Positions 1 to 10,100 of a stretch of DNA of 64,000 nucleotides are shown here, one piece after another (within the stretch, counting starts at the first letter, position 1; every line of letters starts with the position of its first letter). Made by a program: the position numbers and the translations under genes. Under the pieces are notes generated by a model. The model saw nothing but the letters and a program-made list of their open reading frames with translations. It was not told the origin of the DNA and did not search any database. The stretch is from the NCBI RefSeq assembly GCF_014646515.1, contig NZ_BMNK01000021.1:62001-126000 (forward strand), written 5' to 3'. Source of the stretch: Nonomuraea glycinis (lineage in GTDB: Bacteria > Actinomycetota > Actinomycetes > Streptosporangiales > Streptosporangiaceae).

Positions 1-557
1 AGCCCCACGACCGGTTCACCTGGTTCCTGGAGATCTTCTGGGTGCTCGGCGGACTGCCGTTGCTGGTGGTGACGTGGCGGCGTTTCCCGCTCACCACACT
101 GCTGTGCTGCCTGCTCGCCGTACACGCGCTGGTCCTGATCGTCGGCGGGGCCTACACCTACGCCCGGGTCCCGTTCGGGTACTGGCTGCAGGACGTACTG
201 GACTTGTCGCGCAACCCCTACGACCGCATCGGCCATCTGATGCAGGGCTTCGTGCCCGCCATCCTGGTCCGCGAACTGCTGACGCGGACGTCCCCGCTGC
301 GCGGCAGCGCCTGGCTGGCCCCGCTGACCGTCTCCGTCTGCCTGGCCTTCAGCGCCTTCTTCGAGATGCTGGAGTGGTGGGCCGCGCTCGCCGCCGGAGA
401 GGCGGCCGACGCGTTCCTGGCCGTCCAGGGGGACCAATGGGACACCCAGTGGGACATGGCCTGCGCGCTCATCGGGGCGATCACCTCGATCCTGCTGTTC
501 AGCCGCCTGCACGACCGCCAACTCGCCCGCCTGAACGCCTCCGCACCGACCCGGTGA
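1..557 (+). CDS. DUF2238/YjdF-family integral membrane protein, 5' end outside window
   Basis: The reading frame is open from the first base of the window to the TGA at 555-557, so the start lies upstream and only about 184 C-terminal residues are visible. The protein has several hydrophobic helices. It carries the YjdF/DUF2238 hallmarks: a GYWLQD stretch, the RNPYDRIGHLMQGF segment, FFEMLEWW and QGDQWDTQWDM near the end. The family is an inner-membrane protein of unknown biochemical role. A GTG at 42 could be mistaken for the start, but the family sequence (HDRFTWFLEIFWVLGG) continues upstream of it in the same frame. Nothing in the visible neighbourhood assigns a pathway. Family membership is seen in the motifs; function is unknown. 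Confidence 0.85.
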   Translation, partial: PHDRFTWFLEIFWVLGGLPLLVVTWRRFPLTTLLCCLLAVHALVLIVGGAYTYARVPFGYWLQDVLDLSRNPYDRIGHLMQGFVPAILVRELLTRTSPLRGSAWLAPLTVSVCLAFSAFFEMLEWWAALAAGEAADAFLAVQGDQWDTQWDMACALIGAITSILLFSRLHDRQLARLNASAPTR

Positions 558-615
558 CATCCTCCCGACGTCCGGGGCCGCCGAAGCTCAACAGACGCCG
601 AGAGACTTCCCCCGA

Positions 616-1137
616 TCAGCCGCCGGGCTGGAGCATCCGCGCCCACACCCGGTGGCCTACCTCCTCGTCGCCGTCGTACCCAAACTGGTCGGCGAGCGCG
701 GCGACGATGGCCAGGCCCCGGCCGTGCTCCGCATCGATCCCGAAGAGCCTGCCGAAGCGGGGGATGCCGCCCCAGCCGCAGTCGTAGACCGCGATGGTGG
801 TGGTGGCCGTCGTGCGGGTGAGCTCGACGATGAAGGTTCCCTTGGAGCGACCGCTGGCGGTGTGCCGGACGGCGTTCGCGGCGAGTTCGCCGGCGATCAG
901 TTCGGCGTCGTGCCGGTGGTCGGAGTCGGCCAGCAGGTAGCGGGTGAAGTGGCGGGCGTGCGGGACCTGGTCGAGGGCGCCGGGGTAGGTGCGCCGCCAG
1001 GTCAGGCCGCCGGGGTGCAGGTCGATCATCGCGTCGATGTGCTCGCGGAGAACCGGGTCGGCGCTCGGGTCCTGCTCGCGTTGCCGGGGGATGTGCAGGC
1101 GAGCGGGCATGGCCGCAGGTTCGGTGATGTTGGGCAC
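616..1137 (-). CDS. GHKL/HATPase_c_2 ATP-binding protein (anti-sigma/serine-kinase-like), copy 1
   Basis: This 173-residue protein carries a single histidine-kinase-type ATPase domain. The N box is ELAANAVRHT, the G1 box is DCGWGG and the G2 box is GRGLAIVAAL. There is no sensor, dimerisation or receiver domain, as in RsbW/SpoIIAB-like proteins that actinomycetes use as anti-sigma kinases or regulatory ATPases. The GTG start at 1137 is preceded by GGAGAGG. It is divergent from the HTH regulator that starts at 1378. The same arrangement recurs at 42.5-44.8 kb with closely related proteins, so the two genes probably form one regulatory module. The target sigma factor or partner is not visible. 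A kinase role is inferred from the family. Confidence 0.85.
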   Translation of the reverse strand: MPNITEPAAMPARLHIPRQREQDPSADPVLREHIDAMIDLHPGGLTWRRTYPGALDQVPHARHFTRYLLADSDHRHDAELIAGELAANAVRHTASGRSKGTFIVELTRTTATTTIAVYDCGWGGIPRFGRLFGIDAEHGRGLAIVAALADQFGYDGDEEVGHRVWARMLQPGG

Positions 1138-1338
1138 GGGGACCTCTCCAGGAACGCATAAGGGGTTCGGTCAGGTACCACTACGCTGCCCGGTCCGACG
1201 TGCCGCGTGGACCGCCACCGCATCCTCCGGCACCACCCCGGCGGCGTCGGCGCCGACCTGCCCGCACCTGCCGCAGCCATGAACGACACCCCGCTACGGC
1301 TCCGATCGACTACCCACCTTCTCGCACTCAACGTGACC

Positions 1339-1358
1339 ATTGCTTTACAGTGAGCAAT
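1339..1358. promoter_or_regulatory. Inverted repeat and -10-like element before the HTH regulator gene
   Basis: ATTGCT and AGCAAT arms flank TTACAGTG. The inner TTTACAGTG sits about 34 nt before the ATG at 1378, and the paralogous gene has TTTACTGTG at 43216-43224 at a similar distance from its start. Conservation between two otherwise diverged upstream regions suggests a promoter -10 element or an operator. This is inference from two copies only. Confidence 0.4.
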
Positions 1359-1377
1359 CAACATGGAGGTGGTCCAG

Positions 1378-2988
1378 ATGTCCGGAGAAGGCTACCGGGT
1401 GCTCCTTCAAGCTCGCTCGTGGAGTCAGTGCCTGCGAGGGAAGGGCTTCACTTGGGATCAGATCGCGGACGTGCTCGCCCTCACCCACCAGGTGAGCCCG
1501 TTGCGGCTTCATCGACTGGCACACGGCCGCACCGCCGTCGACGTCGTGTCCATGGTCAACGACGCCGACCCGGCGGGCACCGCCGCACTGCGCGATTCGC
1601 GGCTGTACGACTATGAGGGGTGGCCGGAGACGGGCCGCCGACCGCCCGCCCGGCTGCTGGCCGTACTGGCCAGGATCTACGAGACCACGGCCCGGAGCCT
1701 GCTGCCTGAGGCGGTCATGGCCTCGTACGAGACTGCCGATCGTGTCCTGCTCGACGAGGCGGACTTCCGCCATCTGGACGCCAATCGGCCCACACCGCCC
1801 AATAGGGACAGTCGTGTCACCGCAAAGACGGATGCAGACCGTACGTCTGCGGGCAGGACGGCAGTGGACGCGGCGTCATGCATGCGGTTGCTGCGCGCCA
1901 TCGACATTGAGGAGGCCGACGTGAAGCGACGCGAACTGCTCTTCGAGCTGGCCCTGGTGTTCGGCGGAAGCCGCGCACTCGATCTGCTACGAATCCTCAC
2001 CACTGAAGAGGAGGAACGTCTGGCCGGAGTGCTGCGCAACACCTGGCGGACGGACGAGGCCACGGTGCGGACCTTCGAGAAGCTGACATTGCAGGCGCGG
2101 CGGGCCGACGACGTGTCCGGACCCGCAACGTTGGTGCCGGTCGTCAACGGACAGCGGGCAGCAGTTGGCAAGCTGCTCACCCGCGAGTCGATGGCACCGG
2201 GCCTGCGTGACCGGCTTCTCGACACGTACGCACAGCTGTCACAGTTGACTGGCTTTCTCTCCTACGACTTGTGTGAGTATGCGGCGGCTGAACAACCCCT
2301 GCTCGACAGTCTGCGAACAGCACACGACCTCGGAAATCCGACGCTGATCGCCTACGCGCATTACTGGCTGGGCAGGATGTCCGCCGACCAGCACCGCACC
2401 GCAGCCGTCTTCGACCATGCCTTCGCCATCCAGAGCTGGGCAACCCGATCTCCGAGCAAACTGCTGACCCCGCTGTGCCAATCGCTGTTCTCGCTCGCCT
2501 ATGCCGCCGAGGGCGATGCTGCGGCGAGTATCCGAGAGCATGAGAGTGCGCTCGCGTCAGCGGGAGCGCCGAAGGCCGACGAACCGGCGTACATGTACTG
2601 GGTATCGCCAGCGGTGATGGAATCCAGGCGGACCACCTTGCTGGTTCGCCTGAACCAACCCAGAGACGTCATAGAGGCGGCCGGGCGCTATCTGGCTGAG
2701 CATGACTCGAAGTTCAAGAGGGCACGCGACTGCACGAGGGGGCATGGGTTCGTGCTCGCCCGGTACGCCGGCGCCCTGGCCATGACCAAGGAGATCCCCG
2801 AGGCTGCGGCCCGGCTGACCGAGGCGGCCAACATCACCAGGCGACACAGCTCAGCTCGGCTGACCGATGAGATCAACCAGGCACGAGCCCGACTGGAGCC
2901 CTGGACGAACACCACCTACGTCCGCCACCTGGACGAGACCCTGCGATCCTGCGGCCTCACCCCGACAGGTCCAGGAACCAGGGCCTGA
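1378..2988 (+). CDS. Helix-turn-helix regulator with long repeat-helical C-terminal region, copy 1
   Basis: The protein is 536 residues. The N-terminal ~60 residues contain an XRE-like helix-turn-helix (FTWDQIADVLALTHQVSPLR then LAHGRT). The remainder is alpha-helical and alanine/leucine rich with TPR-like helix pairs, and ends in HLDETLRSCGL. I chose ATG 1378 because GGAGGTGG lies just upstream and is conserved before the equivalent ATG of the paralogue at 43253. The in-frame ATG at 1363 would place that ribosome site inside the gene. It is divergent from the GHKL ATPase gene. By analogy with other actinomycete HTH/ATPase pairs it is probably a developmental or antibiotic-type regulator. No ligand or target is visible. 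Confidence 0.8.
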   Translation: MSGEGYRVLLQARSWSQCLRGKGFTWDQIADVLALTHQVSPLRLHRLAHGRTAVDVVSMVNDADPAGTAALRDSRLYDYEGWPETGRRPPARLLAVLARIYETTARSLLPEAVMASYETADRVLLDEADFRHLDANRPTPPNRDSRVTAKTDADRTSAGRTAVDAASCMRLLRAIDIEEADVKRRELLFELALVFGGSRALDLLRILTTEEEERLAGVLRNTWRTDEATVRTFEKLTLQARRADDVSGPATLVPVVNGQRAAVGKLLTRESMAPGLRDRLLDTYAQLSQLTGFLSYDLCEYAAAEQPLLDSLRTAHDLGNPTLIAYAHYWLGRMSADQHRTAAVFDHAFAIQSWATRSPSKLLTPLCQSLFSLAYAAEGDAAASIREHESALASAGAPKADEPAYMYWVSPAVMESRRTTLLVRLNQPRDVIEAAGRYLAEHDSKFKRARDCTRGHGFVLARYAGALAMTKEIPEAAARLTEAANITRRHSSARLTDEINQARARLEPWTNTTYVRHLDETLRSCGLTPTGPGTRA

Positions 2989-3030
2989 ACCGGCAGGAGG
3001 CGGCTCCCAGCAAGCTGGTCCAGCGGGAGA

Positions 3031-3289
3031 CCGTGTCTCCTCTTCACCGAGATCGACGAGACCGCGATCCCCGAATTCCCCGAAGACATCTGGCAGGCCA
3101 CCGTCCGCCAAGACGGCGGCAATCCACGAGCACGCTCATGTCGCCGAACCGACCGGTCTGAACGAAGGCGCCACGCTGTGGGGCCGTCAGGTTGCTGGTC
3201 CGCCGGGTCCGCCCTCCGGCCCGCGATGCCCGTCGGTTGATCAACCTGGAGAAGACCGCCGACTGGAAGCACGCGCTCATCGCCACCCA
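3031..3289 (+). pseudogene. Decayed transposase fragment, possibly IS1380-like
   Basis: In the +1 frame, 3040-3120 reads LFTEIDETAIPEFPEDIW. After frame changes, a later frame reads RLLVRRVR and then DWKHALIATHC. The RLIVRRV-type motif is typical of IS1380-family DDE transposases, but the coding frame is broken several times and no inverted repeats are evident. It abuts the RHS-core fragment at 3290. I read it as the scar of an insertion sequence; the family call is tentative. Confidence 0.4.
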
Positions 3290-3427
3290 CTGCCGTAGGC
3301 GGTGTAGCCGTTGATCGCCCAGGTGTCACCGGTCTCGCTGGTGATCTGCTCGACGTCGGTGTGCGGATTGTAGCCGCAGTAGGACGACTCTTCGCACCCT
3401 TATCGGCCACCTTCACCTGCAGGGTTT
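3290..3427 (-). pseudogene. Orphan fragment of the RHS core
   Basis: This stretch matches 5635-5759 inside the intact RHS gene almost base for base, on the same strand. Conserved pieces include CTGCCGTAGGCGGTGTAGCC and GATCTGCTCGACGTCGGTGT. It encodes the GYNPHTDVEQITSETGDT portion of the RHS core. It lies beyond the immunity gene and the hairpin, the place where displaced (orphan) RHS C-terminal cassettes with a short core homology are found in other RHS loci. Here the toxin part is gone and a transposase scar follows. Confidence 0.75.
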
Positions 3428-3506
3428 TCAGACCTTGGACCCTTCCCTCACAGTCGCTGTGCATCGATGAAGCAGCAGCCCTTCCCATCACCGCCTATTA
3501 CGTACG

Positions 3507-3544
3507 TATTGGCCCCTCTGCAGAACGTGACAGAAGGGCCAATA
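3507..3544 (-). terminator. Long hairpin downstream of the immunity gene
   Basis: TATTGGCCCCTCTG (3507-3520) pairs with CAGAAGGGCCAATA (3531-3544). The stem is 14 bp with one mismatch and the loop is 10 nt. It lies 10 nt past the immunity gene stop. There is no strong T run, so termination is inferred from position and stem strength. Confidence 0.55.
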
Positions 3545-3554
3545 AAGCACTTAT

Positions 3555-4112
3555 CTACGTCGCCGTACCCTGGTGTGATTCCCGCCATTCCCAGAGGCGC
3601 CTGAGGAGAGGCCCCTCAACTTTCTTCGCGCCACAGGCATAAGCCAGCCAGCGGAGTTCCTCGCACGGAAAGGCTGGCTCGCCAGACGAGTCAACCCACA
3701 GCAGCACCGAATTCTTCGAAAGCATGGTCACATCCCACCACGCCCAGCCCCTCAGCTGTGGATCGAAGCAGAAGAGCCAATCCTGAAGTTCCCACGGCTC
3801 TTCGCCATGACGGGAAACATACTGTTGGCTTCCCGAGGACGCCGTATGGTCACAACCAACCACCACGGAGCCGCGAGTCACTTCTGCGAACCAGTCAGGG
3901 ATCAGGATTTCTGGTATGGCTTCCGAATCGAAGTCAGCCTGATTCGCCGTACGGATTGCAGCAGACAATACTGCCCGGAGTCTAGTGACGTAGTCGACCG
4001 CGTCGACATTAGTGGTGACCAGGAACGTAGCGAAGATTGGCGGCCCCTTGGTCTTCTTCGTTGGCGAAATATCGATTCGCTCCAGTTCGCCAACGAACTT
4101 ACTGGCATTCAT
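3555..4112 (-). CDS. Probable immunity protein for the RHS toxin
   Basis: This encodes 185 residues starting MNASKFVGELERI. The ATG at 4110-4112 overlaps the TGA (4109-4111) of the RHS gene as ATGA, so translation is probably coupled. The protein is soluble, has no signal peptide and is rich in tryptophan (WELQDWLFCFD, GWAWWDV, WLAYACG, LWEWRE). I do not recognise its family. Position and coupling directly after a polymorphic toxin C-terminus are the standard signature of a cognate immunity protein. Base composition here and in the adjoining toxin-encoding end of the RHS gene is visibly less GC-rich than in the RHS core, which fits module exchange. The open frame extends upstream to 4244, but that part only overlaps the toxin-coding sequence. 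Confidence 0.75.
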   Translation of the reverse strand: MNASKFVGELERIDISPTKKTKGPPIFATFLVTTNVDAVDYVTRLRAVLSAAIRTANQADFDSEAIPEILIPDWFAEVTRGSVVVGCDHTASSGSQQYVSRHGEEPWELQDWLFCFDPQLRGWAWWDVTMLSKNSVLLWVDSSGEPAFPCEELRWLAYACGAKKVEGPLLRRLWEWRESHQGTAT

Positions 4113-7100
4113 CGGATCACCCGACCAGAACCGGGAGTGATTGCTCCCATGAGAGCACCGAACATATTCGATGGAATTCCATATAGCCCGGGTGAAACCG
4201 AAGGATCTGCAATGTCCGGGCGTGTCTTTCGGAGTCGACTCCACTCACGTGCACTTCCTGCGAATCCTCGCGGCTTTCGCTGCGGAAGAGCCGACTCTCG
4301 TACGCGGTCAACGAATGAGCCATCCACGTCGAAACTCAAAACTTGACCATCCGCACCACGGAACTGAAGTGAATGTGAAGCATCGCCACTCATGTTTAAG
4401 TACAGGCGCCCTTCTCCACTCAACGAGACGTTTCCGTAGGCATCGATCCCAAGGCGCTGACTATCAGGGTGGGAGGTCTGCGTCCGGTAAACCGTACAGT
4501 TGGAGTTGTGGACCAGTACTGGTGTCGTCCCTGCTAGTACATAGTACGTGTGCAGGTCGGCGACCGTCATGTTGTGGACTCGCTGGACGGCGGTCCACTT
4601 CTTGATTGCCTTGATCTGGACGTGAGTTCCCGCGGAGGTGCGGAGCCACATTCCCGGTGTGAGGTCGCTCGCGTGGAGCCATCGCCGCAGTTCGGGGATC
4701 CAGAAGGGGTGGTATTCCGTGGCGATCACCGTGCTACCGGCGTCGCCGTTGTCGATGCTGATCTGGACGAGGTGCTTGTCGCCCTTGCTCGTCATGAGCG
4801 CGGTGACGGGCTCGGCCCTGGTCTCTCCGGTTTCGGGATCGGTGGCCAGTATCTCGTCGCCGACCACCACCTCTTCGATCGGCTTATACGTCCCATCAGC
4901 CATGGCGACTTGGGTGCCTGGGACGAAACTGTGGCAGCGCCGCACCACATTCCCGATGTATTTTCCTGCGTCTCCGACGGGGAGGATTCCGACCAGGTCC
5001 CATACGGCGCCCTCGGTGTCCCCCTCGTTCAGATGCTTGATGGCGAGGGCGATGTCAGCCGGGGTGCCGACGATGGGGACGAAGCTGATGATCTCCAGTT
5101 CCTTCTCGCCCATGGGGCGCCCGTTCCTCGTACCACCGTCCAGCGATACTCCGGCGCGAGCAGCCTCCCGTGCGTCGATGAAGCCATCGCTGTCGTCGTC
5201 CTTCATCGACGAGTTGTATGTCGGATGGCTCAGGGAAGCAGGAATCTTCTCATCGGCGGAGCCTGGATTGCATTCGACGCTCGCGTTGTCGTGGCATTGC
5301 GATCCGTCGTATTTGGGATCGTGCCAGGGGCGTGGTTCGTGACCGTCGTGTTCGATACCGGTGATGGGGTTGCCGCCGGTGAAGGCGTAGCGGTTGCTGG
5401 TCCAGGGGTCGGTGCCGAGACTCAGGTCGTTGAGGGCGCCGTTGTAGGTGTCGCGGAGGAGGAAGCGGTTGAGGCCGGGGTTGTAGTCGCGGAACCCCAT
5501 GTCGTACATGCCGGTGGAGTTGTCCCAGCGCTTGCTGTTGAAGCGGTAGGGGTTGTACTCCTCCTTGGCGGTGGGGTCGACGGGGTCGGGTTTGTCGACG
5601 CCGGTGAAGAGTTTGTCGTCGTTGCTGCCGTAGGCGGTGTAGCCGTAGGTCGCCCGGGTGTCACCGGTCTCCGAGGTGATCTGCTCGACGTCGGTGTGCG
5701 GGTTGTAGCCGTAGTAGGACGACTCCTCGCGGTTGTCGGCGGTGAACTTCACCTGCGACAGGCGCTCACCCCACGGCGAGTATTGGAAGGATTTGGTGAG
5801 CTGGCCGGCCACCTCCTCGTCCAGGACTTCGGCGGACAGGCCGAGGTAGGAGTAGGTGGTGGTTTTGGCGTTGGCGGTGCCTTCCTTCTCCGTCTTCGAC
5901 GTCGTCCGGTCGAGCGGGTCGTAGCTGTAGGTGGTGACGGTGCCGGTGACGCCGTCGGCGCCGAGCTTTTCGTGGCGGGTGACGTGGTCGAAGCCGTCGT
6001 AGGTGTACTTCTCCTGGGTCTTGCCGCCGCCCTGGATCGTTCGGAGGCGCCCGTAGGGGTCGTAGGTGTAGGTGGAGGTGGCTCCGGCGGTGACCGAGGT
6101 CATCAGGCGGTTGCGGTCGTAGCTGAAGGTGGTCTGCTTGCCGAGGACTTCTTGTTCCCAGACGTTGCTGTTGGCGTCGTGGGAGTAGGTGTCGGTCTGC
6201 GCTGCGCCGCCGCCGGCCGGGGTCTTCACCGACGTGGTGATGCGGTCGCGGGGGTCGTAGGTGTAGGCGTAGACGTGTTCGAGGTAGGCGCCGGGGTTGT
6301 CGGCGTTCTGGATCTTGGCGTGGTCGCGGTTGCGGTGCAGGTTGCCCTGGTAGCCGAGGGTGTGTTCGGCCACGACCGTGGCGTTGGGTTTGGTCTCGAT
6401 CGAGTGGCGCAGGACGCCGGACAGGAAGTAGTCGTAGGTGACGGTGTTGCCGTTGGCCTTGGTCTCGGTGAGGCGTTCGGCGCGGGGGGTGTAGGTGTAG
6501 CCGGTGGTCTTCGGTGCGGTGTCGGTGGCGTTCTTCTTGTTGACGACCTCGTCGACCAGGTCACGGATGTCGTAGCGGTAGGTGGCCAGGGTCTTGTCGT
6601 GGGTGCGCTGGATGGGGGCGCTGTTCTCGTTGTAGACGTAGCCGGTGGTGTTCTTCAGCGCGCCGTTGAGCTTCTCCTGGATCTGGTCGATCTGGTTGAG
6701 GTTGGTGTAGGCGATGTCCCACAGGTCGATCTTGGCGGTGGGTGAGCTGTCGGTGATCTGGGTGAGGTTGGCGTTGGGGTCGTAGGTGTAGGCGAAGTCC
6801 TTCGCCTCGGTGTCGGTGTCACCGGAGTTGTCGCGCACCAGCTTGACCGCGTCGGCCACGACGCTGCCGTTGGCGTCGTCGGTCAGCGTGACCGAGTGGG
6901 CGGTGCCGGCGGTGAAGGCGAACGTGCCGAGTTCGACCCAGTCGCCCGCGTTCTGGCTCTGGTCGATCGTGGCGGTGGCGGTGCCGCCGTCATGGTTGAT
7001 CGTGTACGTGGCGTCGGTGGCCGTGGCGCCGGGCGGGAACTGCGCGTGCACGGTGTAGCTGCCCGCGGCCGGGGTGGTCAGGTTCCAGGTGAAGGTGGAT

Positions 7101-10100
7101 GAGCCGGTGCCGGCGGGCGCGGTGGCGTAGTCGTAGCCGACGAACCCCTCGGTGGCGGTCACCGTGGCCTGCGGGCCGACGATGTTGGAGGACGGGGTGC
7201 CGCCCGAGGTGGTGGTCCAGGAGCCGACCGCGGTGACCTGGCCGGTGTCGGAGTTGTCGCCCATCACCACGTCGAGGCCGAGCGGGACGCCGTCATCGGA
7301 GTGGGTCTTGAGCTTGCCGTCGGGGTAGTAGCTCCAGTCCAGGGCACGCTGGGAGGAGCCGCCCGCCGAGGTGACGGTGCGGTTGGTCTGCAGGCCGAGC
7401 TCGTTGTAGTCGTAGGTGGTCTTGATGTCCCACGCATCGGTGGTCGTCTTGGACCAGCCGTTGTCCCAGTAGGACATGGTGGAGACGTTGCGCACGCTCT
7501 GGCCGTGCGAGGGCGGGTGCGAGATCTCCTTCAGCCGCGACACCGCGTCATAGGCATAGAAAACGCTGTCGGGGGTGTTGTAGACCGGGTCGTCCGGGTC
7601 GAACGGGTAGATCTGCTCGACGGGCCGGTTGAGCTGGTCGTACTTGGTCTCGTTGATGAAGTCGGCGGGGTCGTCGGCGGTCTCCACGCCGCGCGGGGTG
7701 ATGGTCTTGGTCTGGTTGCCGACCTGGTCGTACTCGAAGCGGGTGGTGATGTGTTTGATGACGCCGTCGGTCTCCGAGTGCGGGACGCGCGTCTCGGTCA
7801 CGTCGCCGCGCTGGTTGTAGACGGTGATCGCCTGGTTGCCCTCTTGGTCGGTCTGGCCGACGGGCAGTCCGTCCAGGTCGAAGGTGACGCTCGTCTCGTG
7901 GCCGGCCGCGTCGGTGACCTTGATGACCCGGTGGTTGCGGTCGGGGGTGTAGATCGCCGTGTGATCGTCTTCGGCCGTGGTGTTCTTGCGCGGGTCGATG
8001 ACCTTGGTGGTGTTGCCGACGTTGTCGTACGCGTAGGTGATCTTGTGCTGGTCGGCGTTGAGGACGTCGGTCAGCTGGTAGATCTGGTCGTAGACGTAGG
8101 TGGTGGTGAACTGGGCCGCATCCGCGCCGGTCAGGTTGCCCTTGGGCTCGGTCTGGGTCTTGAGGTTGCCGGCCAGGTCCCAGGTGAAGGTGGCCTTGCG
8201 CGCGTCGCCGCTCTCGCTGTCCTTGGGCAGGTTCGACTCGAGTAACTGGTCGGCCTGGTCGTAGACGGCGGTGGAGATGGCGCCGTTCGGGGCGGTCGCC
8301 TTGGTGATGTTGTCGTTGCGGTCGTAGACCGGCGCCGGGGTGACGATGTGGACCGCCGGAGAGGCGTCCTGGTCCTTGGGGACCTTCGATTCGAGTGGCC
8401 GTTTGAACAGGTCGTAGGTCTGGGTGGTGGTCTTGCCGAGGGCGTCGGTGACCGACAGCACGTTGCCGCGCGCGTCGTAGGCGGTGGTGGTGGCGTTGCT
8501 GTACGCGTCGGTGATCGTCTCCGGATAGCCGGAGGGGTGGTAGTCGCCGAACGTGGTGGGGTTGCCGTTGGCGTCGGTGGCCGTAGTCAGCTGGCCGAGC
8601 GGGTCGTAGGCGTAGGAGGTGGTGTAGTCGCCTGCGGTTGCCGATTGCACGCCGAGGGGGTCGGTGACCGTGGTGAGGTTGCCGTTGGCGTCGTAGCCGA
8701 AGGCCCATTTACGGCCTTCCGGTGAGGTCTTGTCCACCAGGTCGGCGACGTGGCCGTTGAGGAAGCTCTGGTAGGCCAGCACGGTGGGGGCGGTGCCGTT
8801 GTGGTTGGCCTCGGCGTCCTTCAGCTCCAGCGGATAGCCGGTCTTGGGGTCGTAGCTCCAGGTCGCGAACGCGCCGTTGGCCTCGGTCAGTTTGACCACG
8901 TTGTGGTCGGGGTCCCACTCCAGCGCGGTGGTCTCGTTCTTGGCGTTGGTGATGGAGGTCGGCCGGCCGTAGGCGTCCAGTACGTACGTGCTCTGGTGGG
9001 TCAGCGGGTCGGTGACGGTGGCGTGGATGACCCCACCGGTAGGGCCGTCCGGGTCGACGTAGTCGAAGCGGGTGACCCCGTCGAGCCGGTCGGTGAGGGT
9101 CTCGATCTTCCACTTGTCCTTGGGGTCGACCGGCGCCTCGTAGTAGGTCAGGTCGCTGGTGTTGCCGCGCGGGTCGGTGACGGCGACGAGTTTGACGTTC
9201 TTGGTGCCCTGGGTGGCGTCGTAGCGGAAACCGAACGTCTTGGCGCCGTCGTCGCCTTCGCCGTCGATCATCCGGGCCATCAGGCCCTTGTCGGTGTAGG
9301 TGAAGGTCACCGTGCGCCCGGCGATGTCGGTGATCGACTCGACGTTGTCGATGATGTGCGGGTTGGTCAGCTTGGTGCCGGTGACCGGCTGCCAGGTCTC
9401 GTCGTCGATGGAGGTGTAGTCCTGGCCCTTGGCGTAGTAGTCCAAGGTCAGCGTCTTACGGCCGGCGGCGTCGGTGATGTACTGCAGGAACTTGGTCGGC
9501 TTGTTGGCCGAGCGGCGGCGTTCGTAGGTGAACGACATGGTGTTGCCGTTCTTGTCGACGATCGCCGACTGGAAGCCCTCGCCGTCGAAGAAGAACTGGG
9601 TGCGGTCCGGCTTGGTGAACACCCAGCGCCGCTGCTCGGCCAGGTCGCGCTGCTCGGGCGGGAAGGAGGACGGGTCGACCTGCTGCAGGTACAGGTGCAC
9701 GCCACGTGGATGCGTGTACGCGCAGGTGTCGTAGTCGCACGTCTGCGGATCCTGACCCTCGGGCAGGGTCCACACGTGGGTGGTGCCGTCTCCGTCGGTC
9801 AGCCGGACCTGGGAGGGCCATTCCTGGCCGGGCGGGTGGAACTGCAGTTGTGAGCCGAGCTTGGCCAGCGTGGAGGTCTGCAGGCTCCAGCCGTAACCGA
9901 GTGAGGCGGTGGAGGTGTCGAGGCTGTTGTAGGTCATCCGGGCGAACGTCTGCGCGCCCCGGGAGGGGTTGGAGAAGGCGTTGTAGCCCCAGACGACGTT
10001 GCCGGCGTACAGGTTCGTCAGCGCGGTCGTCCCAGCGCCGGTGTTCTTGCCGGTGTAGGAGTAGAACTTCTCCAGCCCGAGCAGGTCGGAGGTGGGCGAG

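Noticed and set aside
4550..6745. Long plus-strand open frame (about 730 codons) opposite the RHS gene
   Set aside because: Valine/glycine-rich translation without motifs; it is the antisense of the RHS repeats, which have a full domain architecture.
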